DNA of 64,000 bases from NCBI RefSeq assembly GCF_007995085.1, contig NZ_VOQS01000005.1:1364001-1428000 (forward strand), written 5' to 3'. The stretch is from Paraburkholderia azotifigens. Lineage in GTDB: Bacteria; Pseudomonadota; Gammaproteobacteria; Burkholderiales; Burkholderiaceae. Below are positions 8,969 to 18,525 of this stretch, in pieces (the first letter of the stretch is position 1; each line of letters starts with the position of its first letter). The notes beneath the pieces were generated by a model. That model was not told where the DNA came from. It saw only the letters and a list, made by a program, of their open reading frames with translations, and did not search any database. Both the position numbers and the translations under genes were made by a program.

Positions 8969-10225
8969 TCACATACCGTGCGCTTTCAGACGCCCCGCAT
9001 ACCAGCCGACGAACTGGTCGACATAATTTTCGGTAGACGGCGAGTAAGGACCGGGAATGTAGCCAGGATCCCGCGCACCGCGGTGATTGATCGCGACGAG
9101 GCTCGCGTCCTGAGCGTTCGTGGCAACCCAGACCTCGGTCAGCTTCGTCAGGTCGTAGTCCACGCCTTCCACGGCGTCAGCGTGAACCAGCCACTTTGTG
9201 CGGCAGAGGGTCTTTTCCGGCGTGAGCGGGATGATGTAGGAAATCATCGCGTGATCGCTCATCACATGCGTCCACGAGTTGTGCGTCCACATATGCGTGT
9301 CGCCCAGGTCGCGACGGGTGAGATTGCCCAGCAGCTTCTGGCACGCGACCTTGGTATCCAGCGTCTGCGATTCGCCGTGACCTCCGATCATCAGCCGCTC
9401 GGTGCGGAAGTGCGTTGCCACGTCTCCATTAAGCGCTTCGACGGCTGTGCACAGCCATCCTTCGCTTTCCCAATTCGCCTGCGTGTCGGCGTTGAGCTTG
9501 TTGTAGGCGTCGAGCGCTTTTCGCCCTTCCTCGTCCATGCCGTCCGCGCTGGAGCTCGTGGACTCAGGGATGAACGACATCGTCAATTCGGGATGCCCCG
9601 CTTCGCAGTGGTAGCACTCCCGGTTGTTCTCCATCACGAGCTTCCAGTTGCCGTCTTCGATAATCTCCGACTCGAATGCAATCTTCGTGTTCTGCAACTC
9701 GTACGGAGCGAAGCGCGGCGCCATCGTTTCTTCCAGCTTCATGATGTCGGCGGGCGGCTCGTCGGCGAAGCAAACGAACACATGTGTACCGACAACCTTG
9801 AGATGCACCGGCCGCAGATTACGACAGGTAGCATCGAAATCCTTCCCCATGTGCTTCGCATGACGCAAGCTGCCGTCGAGGTCGTACGTCCACTGGTGAT
9901 ACGGGCAAACGAGCATGCCGACCGTCGACTTCCCCGCTTCTTTCAGGCGGGCGCCACGGTGCCGGCACACGTTGCGATAGGCACGAATGTTCTCGTCGTC
10001 GTCGCGCACGATGATGACCGACGCCTTGCCGATATCGACAACGGAAACGTCACCCGGCTCCGGCACGTCCGCCGTCACGCCGACCATGATCCAGTGCTTG
10101 TGGAAGAAAATATCGATGTCGGTTTCGAAAACATCCTGCCGGCTAAAGACTTCTCCCGGCAATCCGCACCCGGGCTCTCGGCTTCGAACGAGTTCACCAA
10201 GGGGCTTCAACACGAACTCAGACAT
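8969..10225 (-). CDS. Rieske oxygenase, quaternary-amine demethylase type (GbcA/Stc2-like)
   Basis: A 418-residue alpha subunit of a two-component Rieske monooxygenase that should oxidatively remove a methyl group from a betaine as formaldehyde. The Rieske [2Fe-2S] ligands are C87, H89, C107 and H110. The mononuclear iron site is H206, H211 and D373. The residue linking the two centres is glutamate (E203, in NRECYHCEAGH), as in glycine betaine, stachydrine and carnitine oxygenases, instead of the usual aspartate. The electron donor is most likely the reductase at 19838. A GGAG precedes the start. It has its own promoter region between it and the LysR gene, a natural regulator. The substrate is unproven; proline-type or hydroxyproline-type betaine fits the neighbours. 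Confidence 0.88.
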   Translation of the reverse strand: MSEFVLKPLGELVRSREPGCGLPGEVFSRQDVFETDIDIFFHKHWIMVGVTADVPEPGDVSVVDIGKASVIIVRDDDENIRAYRNVCRHRGARLKEAGKSTVGMLVCPYHQWTYDLDGSLRHAKHMGKDFDATCRNLRPVHLKVVGTHVFVCFADEPPADIMKLEETMAPRFAPYELQNTKIAFESEIIEDGNWKLVMENNRECYHCEAGHPELTMSFIPESTSSSADGMDEEGRKALDAYNKLNADTQANWESEGWLCTAVEALNGDVATHFRTERLMIGGHGESQTLDTKVACQKLLGNLTRRDLGDTHMWTHNSWTHVMSDHAMISYIIPLTPEKTLCRTKWLVHADAVEGVDYDLTKLTEVWVATNAQDASLVAINHRGARDPGYIPGPYSPSTENYVDQFVGWYAGRLKAHGM

Positions 10226-10412
10226 CGTTTTTCTCCAACGTTCAGGGGTATCGGGACTTCAAATGGTCCCGCGTTAGCCTTGAGTATTGGATTACCCAAA
10301 ATCGACGTCAATGCGCTTTATTTTCGCGGAAGTATTACTTTAAATTATAGGTCGCGTATTGCCCGGAAAACGCCCGCACGCCGGGGCGCAGAGCGCTTTT
10401 GGATGTAGCTGC

Positions 10413-11342
10413 TCAGGTAATCTCAACCGCGCTTCTTAACGTTTCGATCAGCGTTTGAATCGTCGGTGACATGGTCTTGCCGTGCGGTACGACCAGATAA
10501 TAGGCGTCGTTCAATGTAATGGAAGCGCTCGTTAGTCGCACGAGCTCGCCTGACGCGAGGTGCTCGTGCAACAGACTACCGAACCCAAGCGCCACCCCCT
10601 GGCCAAGCCGGGCCGCCTGCACCGCGTCAGTATAGAGACAGGTACGCATGCCGTATTTGAGCTTCGTTGACCGCGCGCCCACGGACCGGAACCATTCTTC
10701 CCATGTCAGCCATCCTTCCGATGTCGGGTCGTACGCGATCAGCGTCATGTTCGCGAGCTCTTCCAGGGACGCGGGGGCGCCGTGCTCGTCTTTCCAGGCT
10801 GGCGAGCACACCGGAAACACCTGCTCGCCGAAAAGCAGATGTGATGTTCCATCGCTCCACCGGCCGTTGCCCCAGCGAACGGCTGCATCGACCTCGTTGT
10901 GCCGGAGGTCGGCCGTAAACATGGTGGTGGTAAGGCGAATACGCAGGTTTGGCTGAAGCCGTTTGAGTCTTGCCAGGCTCGACATCAAGCGGAAATGCGC
11001 GAACGAGGCGGTCGTCGCCAGCACCAGTTCCTCGTCTTCGATACCCGTCGACAGGCGGTCAAAAACGCCCGCGATTTTTCCCATCGCTTCGGCAACGACC
11101 GTGTAGAGTGCCTGGCCCTCGCCCGTCAGCGTCGTGTTGCGATGCAAGCGGTCGAGCAGACGGACGCCTAGCATTTCCTCGAGGAGCCGTACCTGCCGAC
11201 TGACGGCCGCCTGAGTGACACCCAGTTCGGCAGCGGCAAGCGTGAAGCTTCGCAGTCGCGCCACCGCTTCGAACTCGACGAGTGCCGTTAGCGACGGTAT
11301 GAGTCGGCGATAACCCTTTGCGCTTTCCATGACTGCTTTCAT
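10413..11342 (-). CDS. LysR family transcriptional regulator (GcvA-like)
   Basis: A 309-residue DNA-binding activator. The N-terminal winged helix covers residues 15-75 (LTALVEFEAVARLRSFTLAA, then VTQAAVSRQVRLLEE), followed by a type 2 periplasmic-binding-like effector domain. It sits between the betaine-binding protein gene and the Rieske gene, all on the minus strand, and probably controls the Rieske gene. No strong ribosome site separates the two possible starts (11342 or 11330). Confidence 0.88.
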   Translation of the reverse strand: MKAVMESAKGYRRLIPSLTALVEFEAVARLRSFTLAAAELGVTQAAVSRQVRLLEEMLGVRLLDRLHRNTTLTGEGQALYTVVAEAMGKIAGVFDRLSTGIEDEELVLATTASFAHFRLMSSLARLKRLQPNLRIRLTTTMFTADLRHNEVDAAVRWGNGRWSDGTSHLLFGEQVFPVCSPAWKDEHGAPASLEELANMTLIAYDPTSEGWLTWEEWFRSVGARSTKLKYGMRTCLYTDAVQAARLGQGVALGFGSLLHEHLASGELVRLTSASITLNDAYYLVVPHGKTMSPTIQTLIETLRSAVEIT

Positions 11343-11458
11343 CGTGAGCTTATGAGGAGAATAGTTCTTCTTGATATCGCTTCGGTGGACGGCAAACGCC
11401 GCCCACCGGAGACTCGCCTCTCAAACCAAACCCAAGAGCAAACCGTATTGTCCCGCGT

Positions 11459-12460
11459 TCACAACGATGCCTTGATCTTCTCGGCTGCGGCGGGCGTTAC
11501 CCATTTCGTCCAGACTTCCGGCTTCTCTTTCAGGAAGTGTTTCGCCGCGTCCTCACCTGTAGCCTGATTATCGGTCATCCAGGCCATCGCTTGCTGGACC
11601 TCGGCCGTCGTGAAGGTGCGGGTATCCAGATACTTCATGACCTCGGGGCTTGCGCGATCGGCAAAGGGCTTCGAGACCAGCGTGAACAGCCGGCTTCCCG
11701 GCCAGCCGGTCGGCTTCGGGTCAGGGCAACTGGCGACCGTCGTGCATCGCTTCCATTCGGTCTGGTCGATGGGTACGCCCTCACTCAGCTTCACCATTTT
11801 GTATTTGCCGAGCAGCGAGGTCGGCGCCCAGTAGACGCCGAGCCAGCCCTGCTTCCGTTCGTAGGCTTTTGCCATTGAACCATCCAGACCGGCGGCGGAA
11901 CCCGTGTCGACCAGGCGGAAACCCTTTTGCTCGGCCCCGAACGCCTTGTACAACTGCGCAGTGTTGACGGTGATGCCCCATCCCTGCGGCCCGTTGTAAA
12001 TCGCACCCTTCCCCGGATTTTCCGGGTCCGGGAACAGTTCCGGGTGTTTCAGGGCATCAGCAATCGTTTTGATTTCCGGATGCGCATCGGCGACGTATTT
12101 CGGAATGTACCAGCCGTACACCGCGCCTTCCTTGATGACATTGCCCGCCAGAATGATTTTCTTCGCGTCGAGCCCCTGCTTCGCAACCGTTGGCAGCAGG
12201 TCGATGGCGCCTTCAGGCACGACGTCGGGTTTTCCTTTGTCCACCATCGACGTAATCGTCGGAACTGTATCGCCGACAACGCTATTCACCGAGCAGCCGT
12301 AACCATCCTGCAAAATGACCTTGTCGACAGCGGCTTCGAGTTCTGCGCTCTGCCAGTTCATGCTCGCAATCGTCACGTTCCCACAACCGGCGGCGTTGAC
12401 TTGCGAGCTGGTGCAGAATATCCCAGCCGCGACGAGCGCCCCTAGAAATTTCAGTTTCAT
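11459..12460 (-). CDS. Glycine betaine/proline-type ABC transporter substrate-binding protein
   Basis: A 333-residue exported binding protein of the OpuAC/ProX family. Translation probably begins at the ATG MKLKFLG, giving a signal peptide that ends near VNAAG. Aromatic motifs expected to cage a quaternary ammonium group are visible (MNWQS, YGWYIP, YWAPTS, KPTGWPG). Two cysteines flank a loop near residue 250. It is the last gene of the transporter set, 200 bases after the ATPase. It should deliver a betaine to the permease at 13775. Confidence 0.87.
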   Translation of the reverse strand: MKLKFLGALVAAGIFCTSSQVNAAGCGNVTIASMNWQSAELEAAVDKVILQDGYGCSVNSVVGDTVPTITSMVDKGKPDVVPEGAIDLLPTVAKQGLDAKKIILAGNVIKEGAVYGWYIPKYVADAHPEIKTIADALKHPELFPDPENPGKGAIYNGPQGWGITVNTAQLYKAFGAEQKGFRLVDTGSAAGLDGSMAKAYERKQGWLGVYWAPTSLLGKYKMVKLSEGVPIDQTEWKRCTTVASCPDPKPTGWPGSRLFTLVSKPFADRASPEVMKYLDTRTFTTAEVQQAMAWMTDNQATGEDAAKHFLKEKPEVWTKWVTPAAAEKIKASL

Positions 12461-12666
12461 TGCAGTTCCCAAAAAGTTGCCGGAGCTTACCCGGTATGCG
12501 TTGGTAAATTTACTTCCCGATCTTTCACTTTCATCGGATTACTAATTAGTTCTTCACGGCAATTGCCGTTGATCTGTTGAATCACCTGCGTAACAACAAT
12601 CTTCCTGACGACGGCTTTCCCGGTTGATCGCGTTGAGCAATTCCGCATCGATCACTTCGAGAGAAC

Positions 12667-13782
12667 TCATGCACGGGACACTGCGACGGGAGGACCCGTA
12701 CGAACGCGCTCCAGGGTTGGCATCCGGATTGCGTCGCTGCCCTCTCCCGAAGTAATCAACGCGCACGCCAACTGACGGAGGTTCACGCTGCCAAGCGGCC
12801 GATTTCCCGCACCAACGACGGTCAGTTGCTCGATTGCGGGGTTGAGAGTGAGCATCGAAATCGCTTCCTCGATCGTCGTTCCCGCCGCAACGTGGTTCGC
12901 AGCCGGTGCAACGCCCCCGCGCAACGGCGTCATCACAGACTCGACACAGACGACTCGCCCGCGATTCACCTGCTTCACGAAGTTCGTCACGTACTCGTCG
13001 GCCGGCCGCAGCACGATGTCCTGTTTCGTGCCTTGTTGAATGATGCAGCCGTCGCGAAGGATCGCGATCTGATCGCCGAGGCGAAGCGCTTCGTCCAGAT
13101 CGTGCGTGATGAAGACAATCGTCTTCCTGATCTCCTTCTGAAGGTCCAGCAGCACGGTCTGCATGTCCATGCGGATCAGCGGGTCGAGTGCCGAGTACGC
13201 TTCGTCCATCAGGAGAACAGGCGCATCCATCGCAAGTGCTCTCGCGAGGCCGACACGTTGCTGCATGCCGCCCGACAACTGGTTCGGAAACCGCTGCTCG
13301 AAGCCTTTGAGACCGACACGCTCGATCCAGCGCATGGCCGTCTCGACGCAGGCATTGCGCTTCACGCCGCAGATTTCGAGGCCGTAGACGACGTTGTCGA
13401 GCACGTTCCGATGAGGAAGCAATGCGAACTTCTGGAACACCATCGCCGTCTGGCGCCGACGGAATTCGCGCAATCCGCGGAACCCCATCTTGCAGACGTC
13501 CACCCCACCGATCAGCACTTCACCGGCAGTCGGGTCGATGAGGCGATTGATGTGCCGGATCAGCGTCGACTTGCCCGAACCGGACAGCCCCATGATGACC
13601 TGAATGGAACCGGCCGGAATATCCAGACTGATGTCTCGAAGACCGAGGACATGACCGGTCTGTTTCAGCAGCTCGGCCTTCGACATTCCGTTCTTGACGG
13701 CCTCGACATGGGATGCGGCCCTGGGTCCGAAAATCTTGTACAGATGCTGGATTCGGATGCCGCCGGATTGGATGTCAGCCAT
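12667..13782 (-). CDS. Betaine-type ABC transporter ATP-binding protein (ProV-like)
   Basis: A 371-residue cytoplasmic ATPase. The start is MADIQSG, overlapping the permease stop by 8 bases, which implies translational coupling. Walker A GLSGSGKST is at 65-73, the signature LSGGMQQR at 169-176 and Walker B VLLMDEA at 189-195. The N-terminal extension before Walker A (SKAELLKQTG) and the C-terminal regulatory segment after residue 290 are typical of the ProV/OpuAA group. The C-terminal part looks like a shortened CBS region. Confidence 0.9.
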   Translation of the reverse strand: MADIQSGGIRIQHLYKIFGPRAASHVEAVKNGMSKAELLKQTGHVLGLRDISLDIPAGSIQVIMGLSGSGKSTLIRHINRLIDPTAGEVLIGGVDVCKMGFRGLREFRRRQTAMVFQKFALLPHRNVLDNVVYGLEICGVKRNACVETAMRWIERVGLKGFEQRFPNQLSGGMQQRVGLARALAMDAPVLLMDEAYSALDPLIRMDMQTVLLDLQKEIRKTIVFITHDLDEALRLGDQIAILRDGCIIQQGTKQDIVLRPADEYVTNFVKQVNRGRVVCVESVMTPLRGGVAPAANHVAAGTTIEEAISMLTLNPAIEQLTVVGAGNRPLGSVNLRQLACALITSGEGSDAIRMPTLERVRTGPPVAVSRA

Positions 13783-14662
13783 GGACCACCTCCTGATGCT
13801 TTTGGAGCCGCTTGCCATATGCCTGACTGACGCGATCGAAGATGACCGCGATACCCACGATAGCAAGACCGTTAAAGATACCGAGCGTGAAGTACTGGTT
13901 CGCGATGGCTTTGAGAACCGGCTGCCCCAGCCCCTGGACGCCAATCATCGCCGCGACGACGACCATCGCCAGCGCCATCATGATGGTTTGATTGACCCCT
14001 GCCATGATGGTCGGCAACGCAAGCGGCAACTGCACCTTCAGGAGGCGTTGCCAGCCCGATGAGCCGAATGCGTCGGCTGCCTCGAGAATGTCGCGGTCGA
14101 CCAGCCGGATGCCGAGATTGGTCAACCGGATCATCGGCGGGATCGCATAGATCACCACAGCGATGAGGCCAGGCACACGACCGATACCGAGCAGCATCAC
14201 GACGGGTATCAGATAGACGAAGCTCGGCATGGTTTGCATCACGTCGAGAATGGGATCGACCAGCTTGCGCACACGGTCCGACTTCGCCATGAGAATGCCG
14301 ATTGGCAAACCAATGACAATCGACAGGAATGTGCACACGAAAATCATCGATACAGTGCGCATCGTGTCTTGCCACATGTCGAGATAACCGATAAGCGCCA
14401 GCGTGACGAAGCACCCGAGCACGACCTTCCAGTTCCTGCTTGCGCCCCATGCGATGACCATCACGAGCAACATGATGATGGGCCACGGCGTCTGGGTCAT
14501 GAAGCGCTCTGCCGCCATCAGGAACTCCTGCAGCGGATGGAAGAAGCTGTCGATCGGGTCGCCGTATGCCGCCGTGAATGTGCGGAAGCTGTCGTCGATC
14601 GAACGCTTCATGTGCAGCAGCGCCTCGTCCTGCATATGTGGGAATTTGTTTATCCAGTCCAT
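13775..14662 (-). CDS. Betaine-type ABC transporter permease (ProW-like)
   Basis: A 295-residue inner-membrane permease with six to seven helices and the BPD_transp_1 EAA-type loop (SSGWQRLLKVQLPLALPTIMAG). The start MDWINK is set by GGAGGA 5 bases upstream. The long N-terminal segment ahead of the first helix is as in ProW. It is coupled to the ATPase downstream and lies 60 bases after the FAD oxidoreductase, so the transporter and the enzymes appear to share one transcript. Confidence 0.9.
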   Translation of the reverse strand: MDWINKFPHMQDEALLHMKRSIDDSFRTFTAAYGDPIDSFFHPLQEFLMAAERFMTQTPWPIIMLLVMVIAWGASRNWKVVLGCFVTLALIGYLDMWQDTMRTVSMIFVCTFLSIVIGLPIGILMAKSDRVRKLVDPILDVMQTMPSFVYLIPVVMLLGIGRVPGLIAVVIYAIPPMIRLTNLGIRLVDRDILEAADAFGSSGWQRLLKVQLPLALPTIMAGVNQTIMMALAMVVVAAMIGVQGLGQPVLKAIANQYFTLGIFNGLAIVGIAVIFDRVSQAYGKRLQKHQEVVHG

Positions 14663-14722
14663 GTATTCCTCCGTCATTCAGTCCTTCGCCAGCGCTTTTT
14701 TGGCTTGCGGCGTGAAAGGTGA

Positions 14723-16048
14723 TTACTCCGCTCCGGCCGACCATTCCTTCATGCTGAGATTTGCCGTCGCGCCTATCGTCAGGAAAGGCTGAGGCGGCAG
14801 CCGCTTTGGTGCGGCAAAACCCCGGAAGACCTGAACCAGCCAGGAGTCCTGCCCCAGTGCGGCCTCAGCGGCGGCGATGCCGGACGCCGTCGCCTTCGTC
14901 GCACCCACTCCGTTGCAGGCAATCGCCGCGAAGACGCCGGGCTCGATTTCCCCAAACGCGGGAACTCCGTTCCACGTGAGCGCCATGGCGCCTGCCCATC
15001 GGTACTCCATCGGGATACCCTTCAGCATCGGAAAACGTGCTTCGAACTTACGGTCATGTACGCGGCCGGCTCTGGCAATCGCGTTTTTACTCACCTGCAT
15101 TCGAGGGTTGTAGGTATACCGGGAGCGAATCAAAATCCGGTCTCCGTTCGCACCTTCGACGCGGCGGACGGTCGTCCCCATCGGGAAAGCCGGCGTTGCC
15201 GCCCACGAGCGCTGGCCGCCTAACCGCTGCGGCTCGAACGCTTCCGTCATCGACGCGTAGGTGTAGACATGCAGGAGCTGGCCCTGGAACAGCCCAAAAC
15301 TTTGTGCCTGTCCGTTGTTCGCGAGGATAATTTTTGCTGTACTGACAGCACCTTTCGGCGTCTTCACCAGCCAGGATGCACCCTGTCGTTCGAATGACAA
15401 GGCCGGCGTGTTCTCGTAAAGCTTCACCCGGTCATGGAATGAATCGGCCAGCCCCCTGATATACGCTGCGGGCTGGATGATGACTGTGCCGGGCGTGAAA
15501 ATCGCCGACGTAAAGGATTCGGTTCCCGTCACAGCAGCAATCTCCCTGGCATCGAGCAGCTTGTATGGCTCCTTCACTTTGTCCAGCTGCTTTGCGTAGG
15601 ACGCGACATGCTTGTCGCCTTGCAGCCCGAGCGCGACGTTGTACTTGCCGCAGGGGTCGAAAATGTCTTTGCCCCATCCCTTCTCGTTGGCCAACGCCTG
15701 TGCAAGCGCGATTGCGATGCGGTGAACCTTGATATCGTGCTGCCGCTCGCTGGTATCGGAACCACCGTAGTCTTCAGAAGAAACCTCGTGAGGGAGGTCA
15801 ATAATGAAGCCCGAATTGCGCCCGGTAGCACCTTCTGCTATCTCCCCCGCCTCGAGGATGACGACCTTCAGGCTCGCGTCGAGTTGTGAAAGACGTCTTG
15901 CTGCTGACAGGCCCGCGAAGCCGCCACCGATGACCGCGATGTCGGCATTCACCGTTCCGCTGAGCGGCGGGCGCGGGGTCCTGGGCGGCAGCATGGACAC
16001 CCAGCCTGATTGGCCGAGGTGTTGCGGAAGTTTGCTCGCTACGTACAT
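14723..16048 (-). CDS. FAD-dependent amine/D-amino-acid oxidoreductase (DAO family)
   Basis: A 441-residue flavoenzyme. After the short WVSMLPPRTP leader shared with PuuB-like oxidases comes the FAD Rossmann motif IGGGFAGLSAA (39-50), the GATGRNSG loop, and the C-terminal GVPAFGEIEPGVFAAIACNGVG flavin-binding end. The family oxidises secondary or primary amines, such as D-proline types, sarcosine and gamma-glutamylputrescine. Between the transporter and a DHDPS-family enzyme it fits a cis-4-hydroxy-D-proline dehydrogenase, but a PuuB-like role with the PuuC-like dehydrogenase remains possible. Confidence 0.82.
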   Translation of the reverse strand: MYVASKLPQHLGQSGWVSMLPPRTPRPPLSGTVNADIAVIGGGFAGLSAARRLSQLDASLKVVILEAGEIAEGATGRNSGFIIDLPHEVSSEDYGGSDTSERQHDIKVHRIAIALAQALANEKGWGKDIFDPCGKYNVALGLQGDKHVASYAKQLDKVKEPYKLLDAREIAAVTGTESFTSAIFTPGTVIIQPAAYIRGLADSFHDRVKLYENTPALSFERQGASWLVKTPKGAVSTAKIILANNGQAQSFGLFQGQLLHVYTYASMTEAFEPQRLGGQRSWAATPAFPMGTTVRRVEGANGDRILIRSRYTYNPRMQVSKNAIARAGRVHDRKFEARFPMLKGIPMEYRWAGAMALTWNGVPAFGEIEPGVFAAIACNGVGATKATASGIAAAEAALGQDSWLVQVFRGFAAPKRLPPQPFLTIGATANLSMKEWSAGAE

Positions 16049-16066
16049 GATGTTTAGCCCAATTGC

Positions 16067-16960
16067 TTAAACAGCGAGCTTTTCGCGCTCGACCAGGTCA
16101 CCGAGCGCGCTGCGCAAGGCGTCGGCCTTCTTTGCGGAAAGCCGGGCGAGCGGTCGACGCGGATTGCCCGCGCCATAACCGGTCATCTCCGCTGCGGCAT
16201 AAACGGACTGGACGTAGTCGCCTTCCCAGATCAGAGACATGGCCGGCTCGAGCACGCGCCAAATCTCTCTCGCGTCATCCCAGCGATGTTCCTGGGCCGC
16301 CGTGACGAACTGCGTGCACGTCTTCGGCGCGAAGTTCGCACCGCCCCAGATGAGCCCACGGACGCCTGCATACATCGCATAGGGCATGAGCGGATCTGCT
16401 CCGTTCATCATCGGAAGCCCTGTGCGAACGAGCGCTGCCTGCTTGCTCAAATCTCCGCTGCTGTCCTTCACGGCAAGAAATTCGGGAATCTCATGGAGAC
16501 GTCGCAGGAGCGGCGGCGTGATTTCCACACCCACGGCTTGCGGCACGTTGTAGCCGATGATGGGCAGGCCGGCGCGCGCAACGGCCCCGTAAAACTCGAA
16601 GACGCCGTCGTCGTCCGTCGGTCCTTCGAAGAACGGCGGTAGCACCATGACCGCGCCCGCGCCGCTGTCTGCTGCATGACGGGTACGCTCGACTACGTCA
16701 TCGACGAGCAGCGCAGATGTCTGCGCGATGATGCGTGCCCGCCCATTGATCACCTTCGCACCGAACGCAACCAGTGCCTTCGACTCTTCTTGCGACAGAT
16801 ACACATGCATGCCCGTGCCCGAACTGAGCACGAAGCCGCGAATGCCTGCAGCGAGGTATCGTTCGATCAGCTGCTCCAGTCGACCATGGTCTGGCTTGCC
16901 GTTTTCATCGAAAGGAGTACTAATCGCCAGATTGATGCCAGTAAAAGAAAAATCTTTCAT
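16067..16960 (-). CDS. DHDPS/NAL-family lyase or dehydratase
   Basis: A 297-residue (beta/alpha)8 enzyme of the dihydrodipicolinate synthase superfamily. The Schiff-base lysine is K165 (FLAVKDSSGD) and the proton-relay tyrosine Y137 (IIGYNVP). The substrate loop reads SSGTG instead of the GTTGE of true DapA, so it is not a lysine-biosynthesis enzyme. Family members in hydroxyproline catabolism convert pyrroline-4-hydroxy-2-carboxylate to alpha-ketoglutarate semialdehyde. Flanked by a FAD amine oxidase and an aldehyde dehydrogenase, that role fits well, but it is inferred. It lies only 18 bases from the FAD gene and 4 from the aldehyde dehydrogenase gene. Confidence 0.83.
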   Translation of the reverse strand: MKDFSFTGINLAISTPFDENGKPDHGRLEQLIERYLAAGIRGFVLSSGTGMHVYLSQEESKALVAFGAKVINGRARIIAQTSALLVDDVVERTRHAADSGAGAVMVLPPFFEGPTDDDGVFEFYGAVARAGLPIIGYNVPQAVGVEITPPLLRRLHEIPEFLAVKDSSGDLSKQAALVRTGLPMMNGADPLMPYAMYAGVRGLIWGGANFAPKTCTQFVTAAQEHRWDDAREIWRVLEPAMSLIWEGDYVQSVYAAAEMTGYGAGNPRRPLARLSAKKADALRSALGDLVEREKLAV

Positions 16961-16964
16961 GTCG

Positions 16965-18464
16965 TTACTCTTCGTCAGCGTCGTTGTCGTTCAGGTCGAG
17001 CCAGATGGTTTTCAGCTGGGTGTACTGGTCATGCGCATGCAGCGAGTTGTCGCGTCCGCCGAAACCCGACTGTTTGAAGCCGCCAAACGGAGTCGTAATG
17101 TCGCCCTCACCAAACGAATTCACCGTCACGGTGCCTGCCCGAAGTGCGCGTGCTGCACGCAATGCCCGCTTGCCGTTACCGGCAAATACGGAAGCGGCAA
17201 GGCCGTAGTCGGTGTCGTTCGCGATGTCGATTGCTTCCTGCAGGCTGCTCACCGTGATGACGGACAGGATCGGCCCAAAAATCTCTTCGCGCGCATGCGT
17301 CGCGTCGTTGCTCGCGACGTCGATGATGGTCGGATGGACATAACGTCCTTCGCTCGTCTGTCCGCCATAAAGCACGTTGATATCGTCCGACAGATACGAC
17401 TGCACCTTCTCGTAATGCTGCTGCGAAACGAGCGGTCCGATCCGGTTGGCCGGGTCAAGCGGGTCGCCGACGCGCCATTCATCGGCGAGCTTCATGATTC
17501 GATCGAGCAGCGGTGCCTTGATGTCGCGATGAACGATGAGCCGCGAGATCGCCGAGCAGTTTTCACCCATGTTCCAGAGCGCACCGTTGACGATGTGGCC
17601 TGCCACGGCGTCGAGGTCGGTCGCGTCGGACATCACGATGCAGGGATTCTTCCCGCCCATTTCCAGCACGATCTCCTTGAGATTGCTCTCCGCTGAATAG
17701 GAAAGAAAGCGTCGACCTGTATCGGTCGAACCCGTGAACGACACCATATCGATGTCGCGATGCCGGCCGATGGGTTCACCAACCGCGGGGCCCGAGCCCG
17801 TCACGACATTGAAGACGCCAGCGGGAATCCCTGCTTCGAGCGCGAGTTCGGCAACCCGCATGGTCGTAAGCGACGTTTCTTCAGCAGGCTTCACGACGAG
17901 CGAACAGCCCGCTGCCAGAGACGGACCGATTTTCCACGCGAGCATCAGCAGCGGGAAATTCCATGGCAAGACGAGGCCGACGACACCGATTGCTTCGCGC
18001 ACGATCATCGATATGTGGCTATCGGAGGCGGGTGAAACCTGGTCGTAGATTTTGTCGATGGCTTCCGCGTGCCAGCGCAGAACGTTGATCGTTTCCGGCA
18101 CGTCGACGGTCTGGCAGTCGAAGATGGTCTTGCCCGCGTCGAGACTCTCCATGACTGAAAGTTCGAGAGCGTTCTTCTCGATGAGATCGGCGAGCCGGAG
18201 AATCGCCTGCTTGCGCGCAGCGGGATGCAGCCTGGACCAGCGACCGTCATTGAATGCGGCACGCGCACTGGCGACAGCCGCGTCCACGTCCGCCTTTCCG
18301 CAAGCGGGCACGTCGGCGAGATGTCCGCCCGTCGCCGGGTTGATCGTCGGAAACGTCTCACGGGAGGCTGCCGCGCATGCTTTCCCATTGATGAAAGCAT
18401 GGCTCGGCAACTTCAGTTCACGAGCGATTTTCTGGTAGTCGCTCCTGGACAGCAAATCAGTCAT
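16965..18464 (-). CDS. NAD-dependent aldehyde dehydrogenase
   Basis: A 499-residue cytoplasmic enzyme of full family length. The oxyanion asparagine is N169 (PWNFP), the general base E268 (LEMGGKNP) and the catalytic cysteine C303 (NMGENCSAIS). The C-terminal QYTQLKTIWLDL is typical of the PuuC-like branch. In this operon it would oxidise the semialdehyde made by the preceding steps, for example alpha-ketoglutarate semialdehyde. It is first among the enzymes after the GntR gene. Confidence 0.88.
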   Translation of the reverse strand: MTDLLSRSDYQKIARELKLPSHAFINGKACAAASRETFPTINPATGGHLADVPACGKADVDAAVASARAAFNDGRWSRLHPAARKQAILRLADLIEKNALELSVMESLDAGKTIFDCQTVDVPETINVLRWHAEAIDKIYDQVSPASDSHISMIVREAIGVVGLVLPWNFPLLMLAWKIGPSLAAGCSLVVKPAEETSLTTMRVAELALEAGIPAGVFNVVTGSGPAVGEPIGRHRDIDMVSFTGSTDTGRRFLSYSAESNLKEIVLEMGGKNPCIVMSDATDLDAVAGHIVNGALWNMGENCSAISRLIVHRDIKAPLLDRIMKLADEWRVGDPLDPANRIGPLVSQQHYEKVQSYLSDDINVLYGGQTSEGRYVHPTIIDVASNDATHAREEIFGPILSVITVSSLQEAIDIANDTDYGLAASVFAGNGKRALRAARALRAGTVTVNSFGEGDITTPFGGFKQSGFGGRDNSLHAHDQYTQLKTIWLDLNDNDADEE

Positions 18465-18525
18465 ATCAGTCTCTCATCGACACACGGTTTCATGAGGAAC
18501 CGAATAAACGTCTCGGTTCGCAAGG

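Noticed and set aside
8901..8985. GC-rich inverted segments between the EamA and Rieske genes
   Set aside because: Complementary blocks are in an order that cannot nest into one hairpin and no T-run follows.
16067..16960. DapA (lysine biosynthesis)
   Set aside because: The GTTGE loop is replaced by SSGTG and the gene lies in a catabolic operon.
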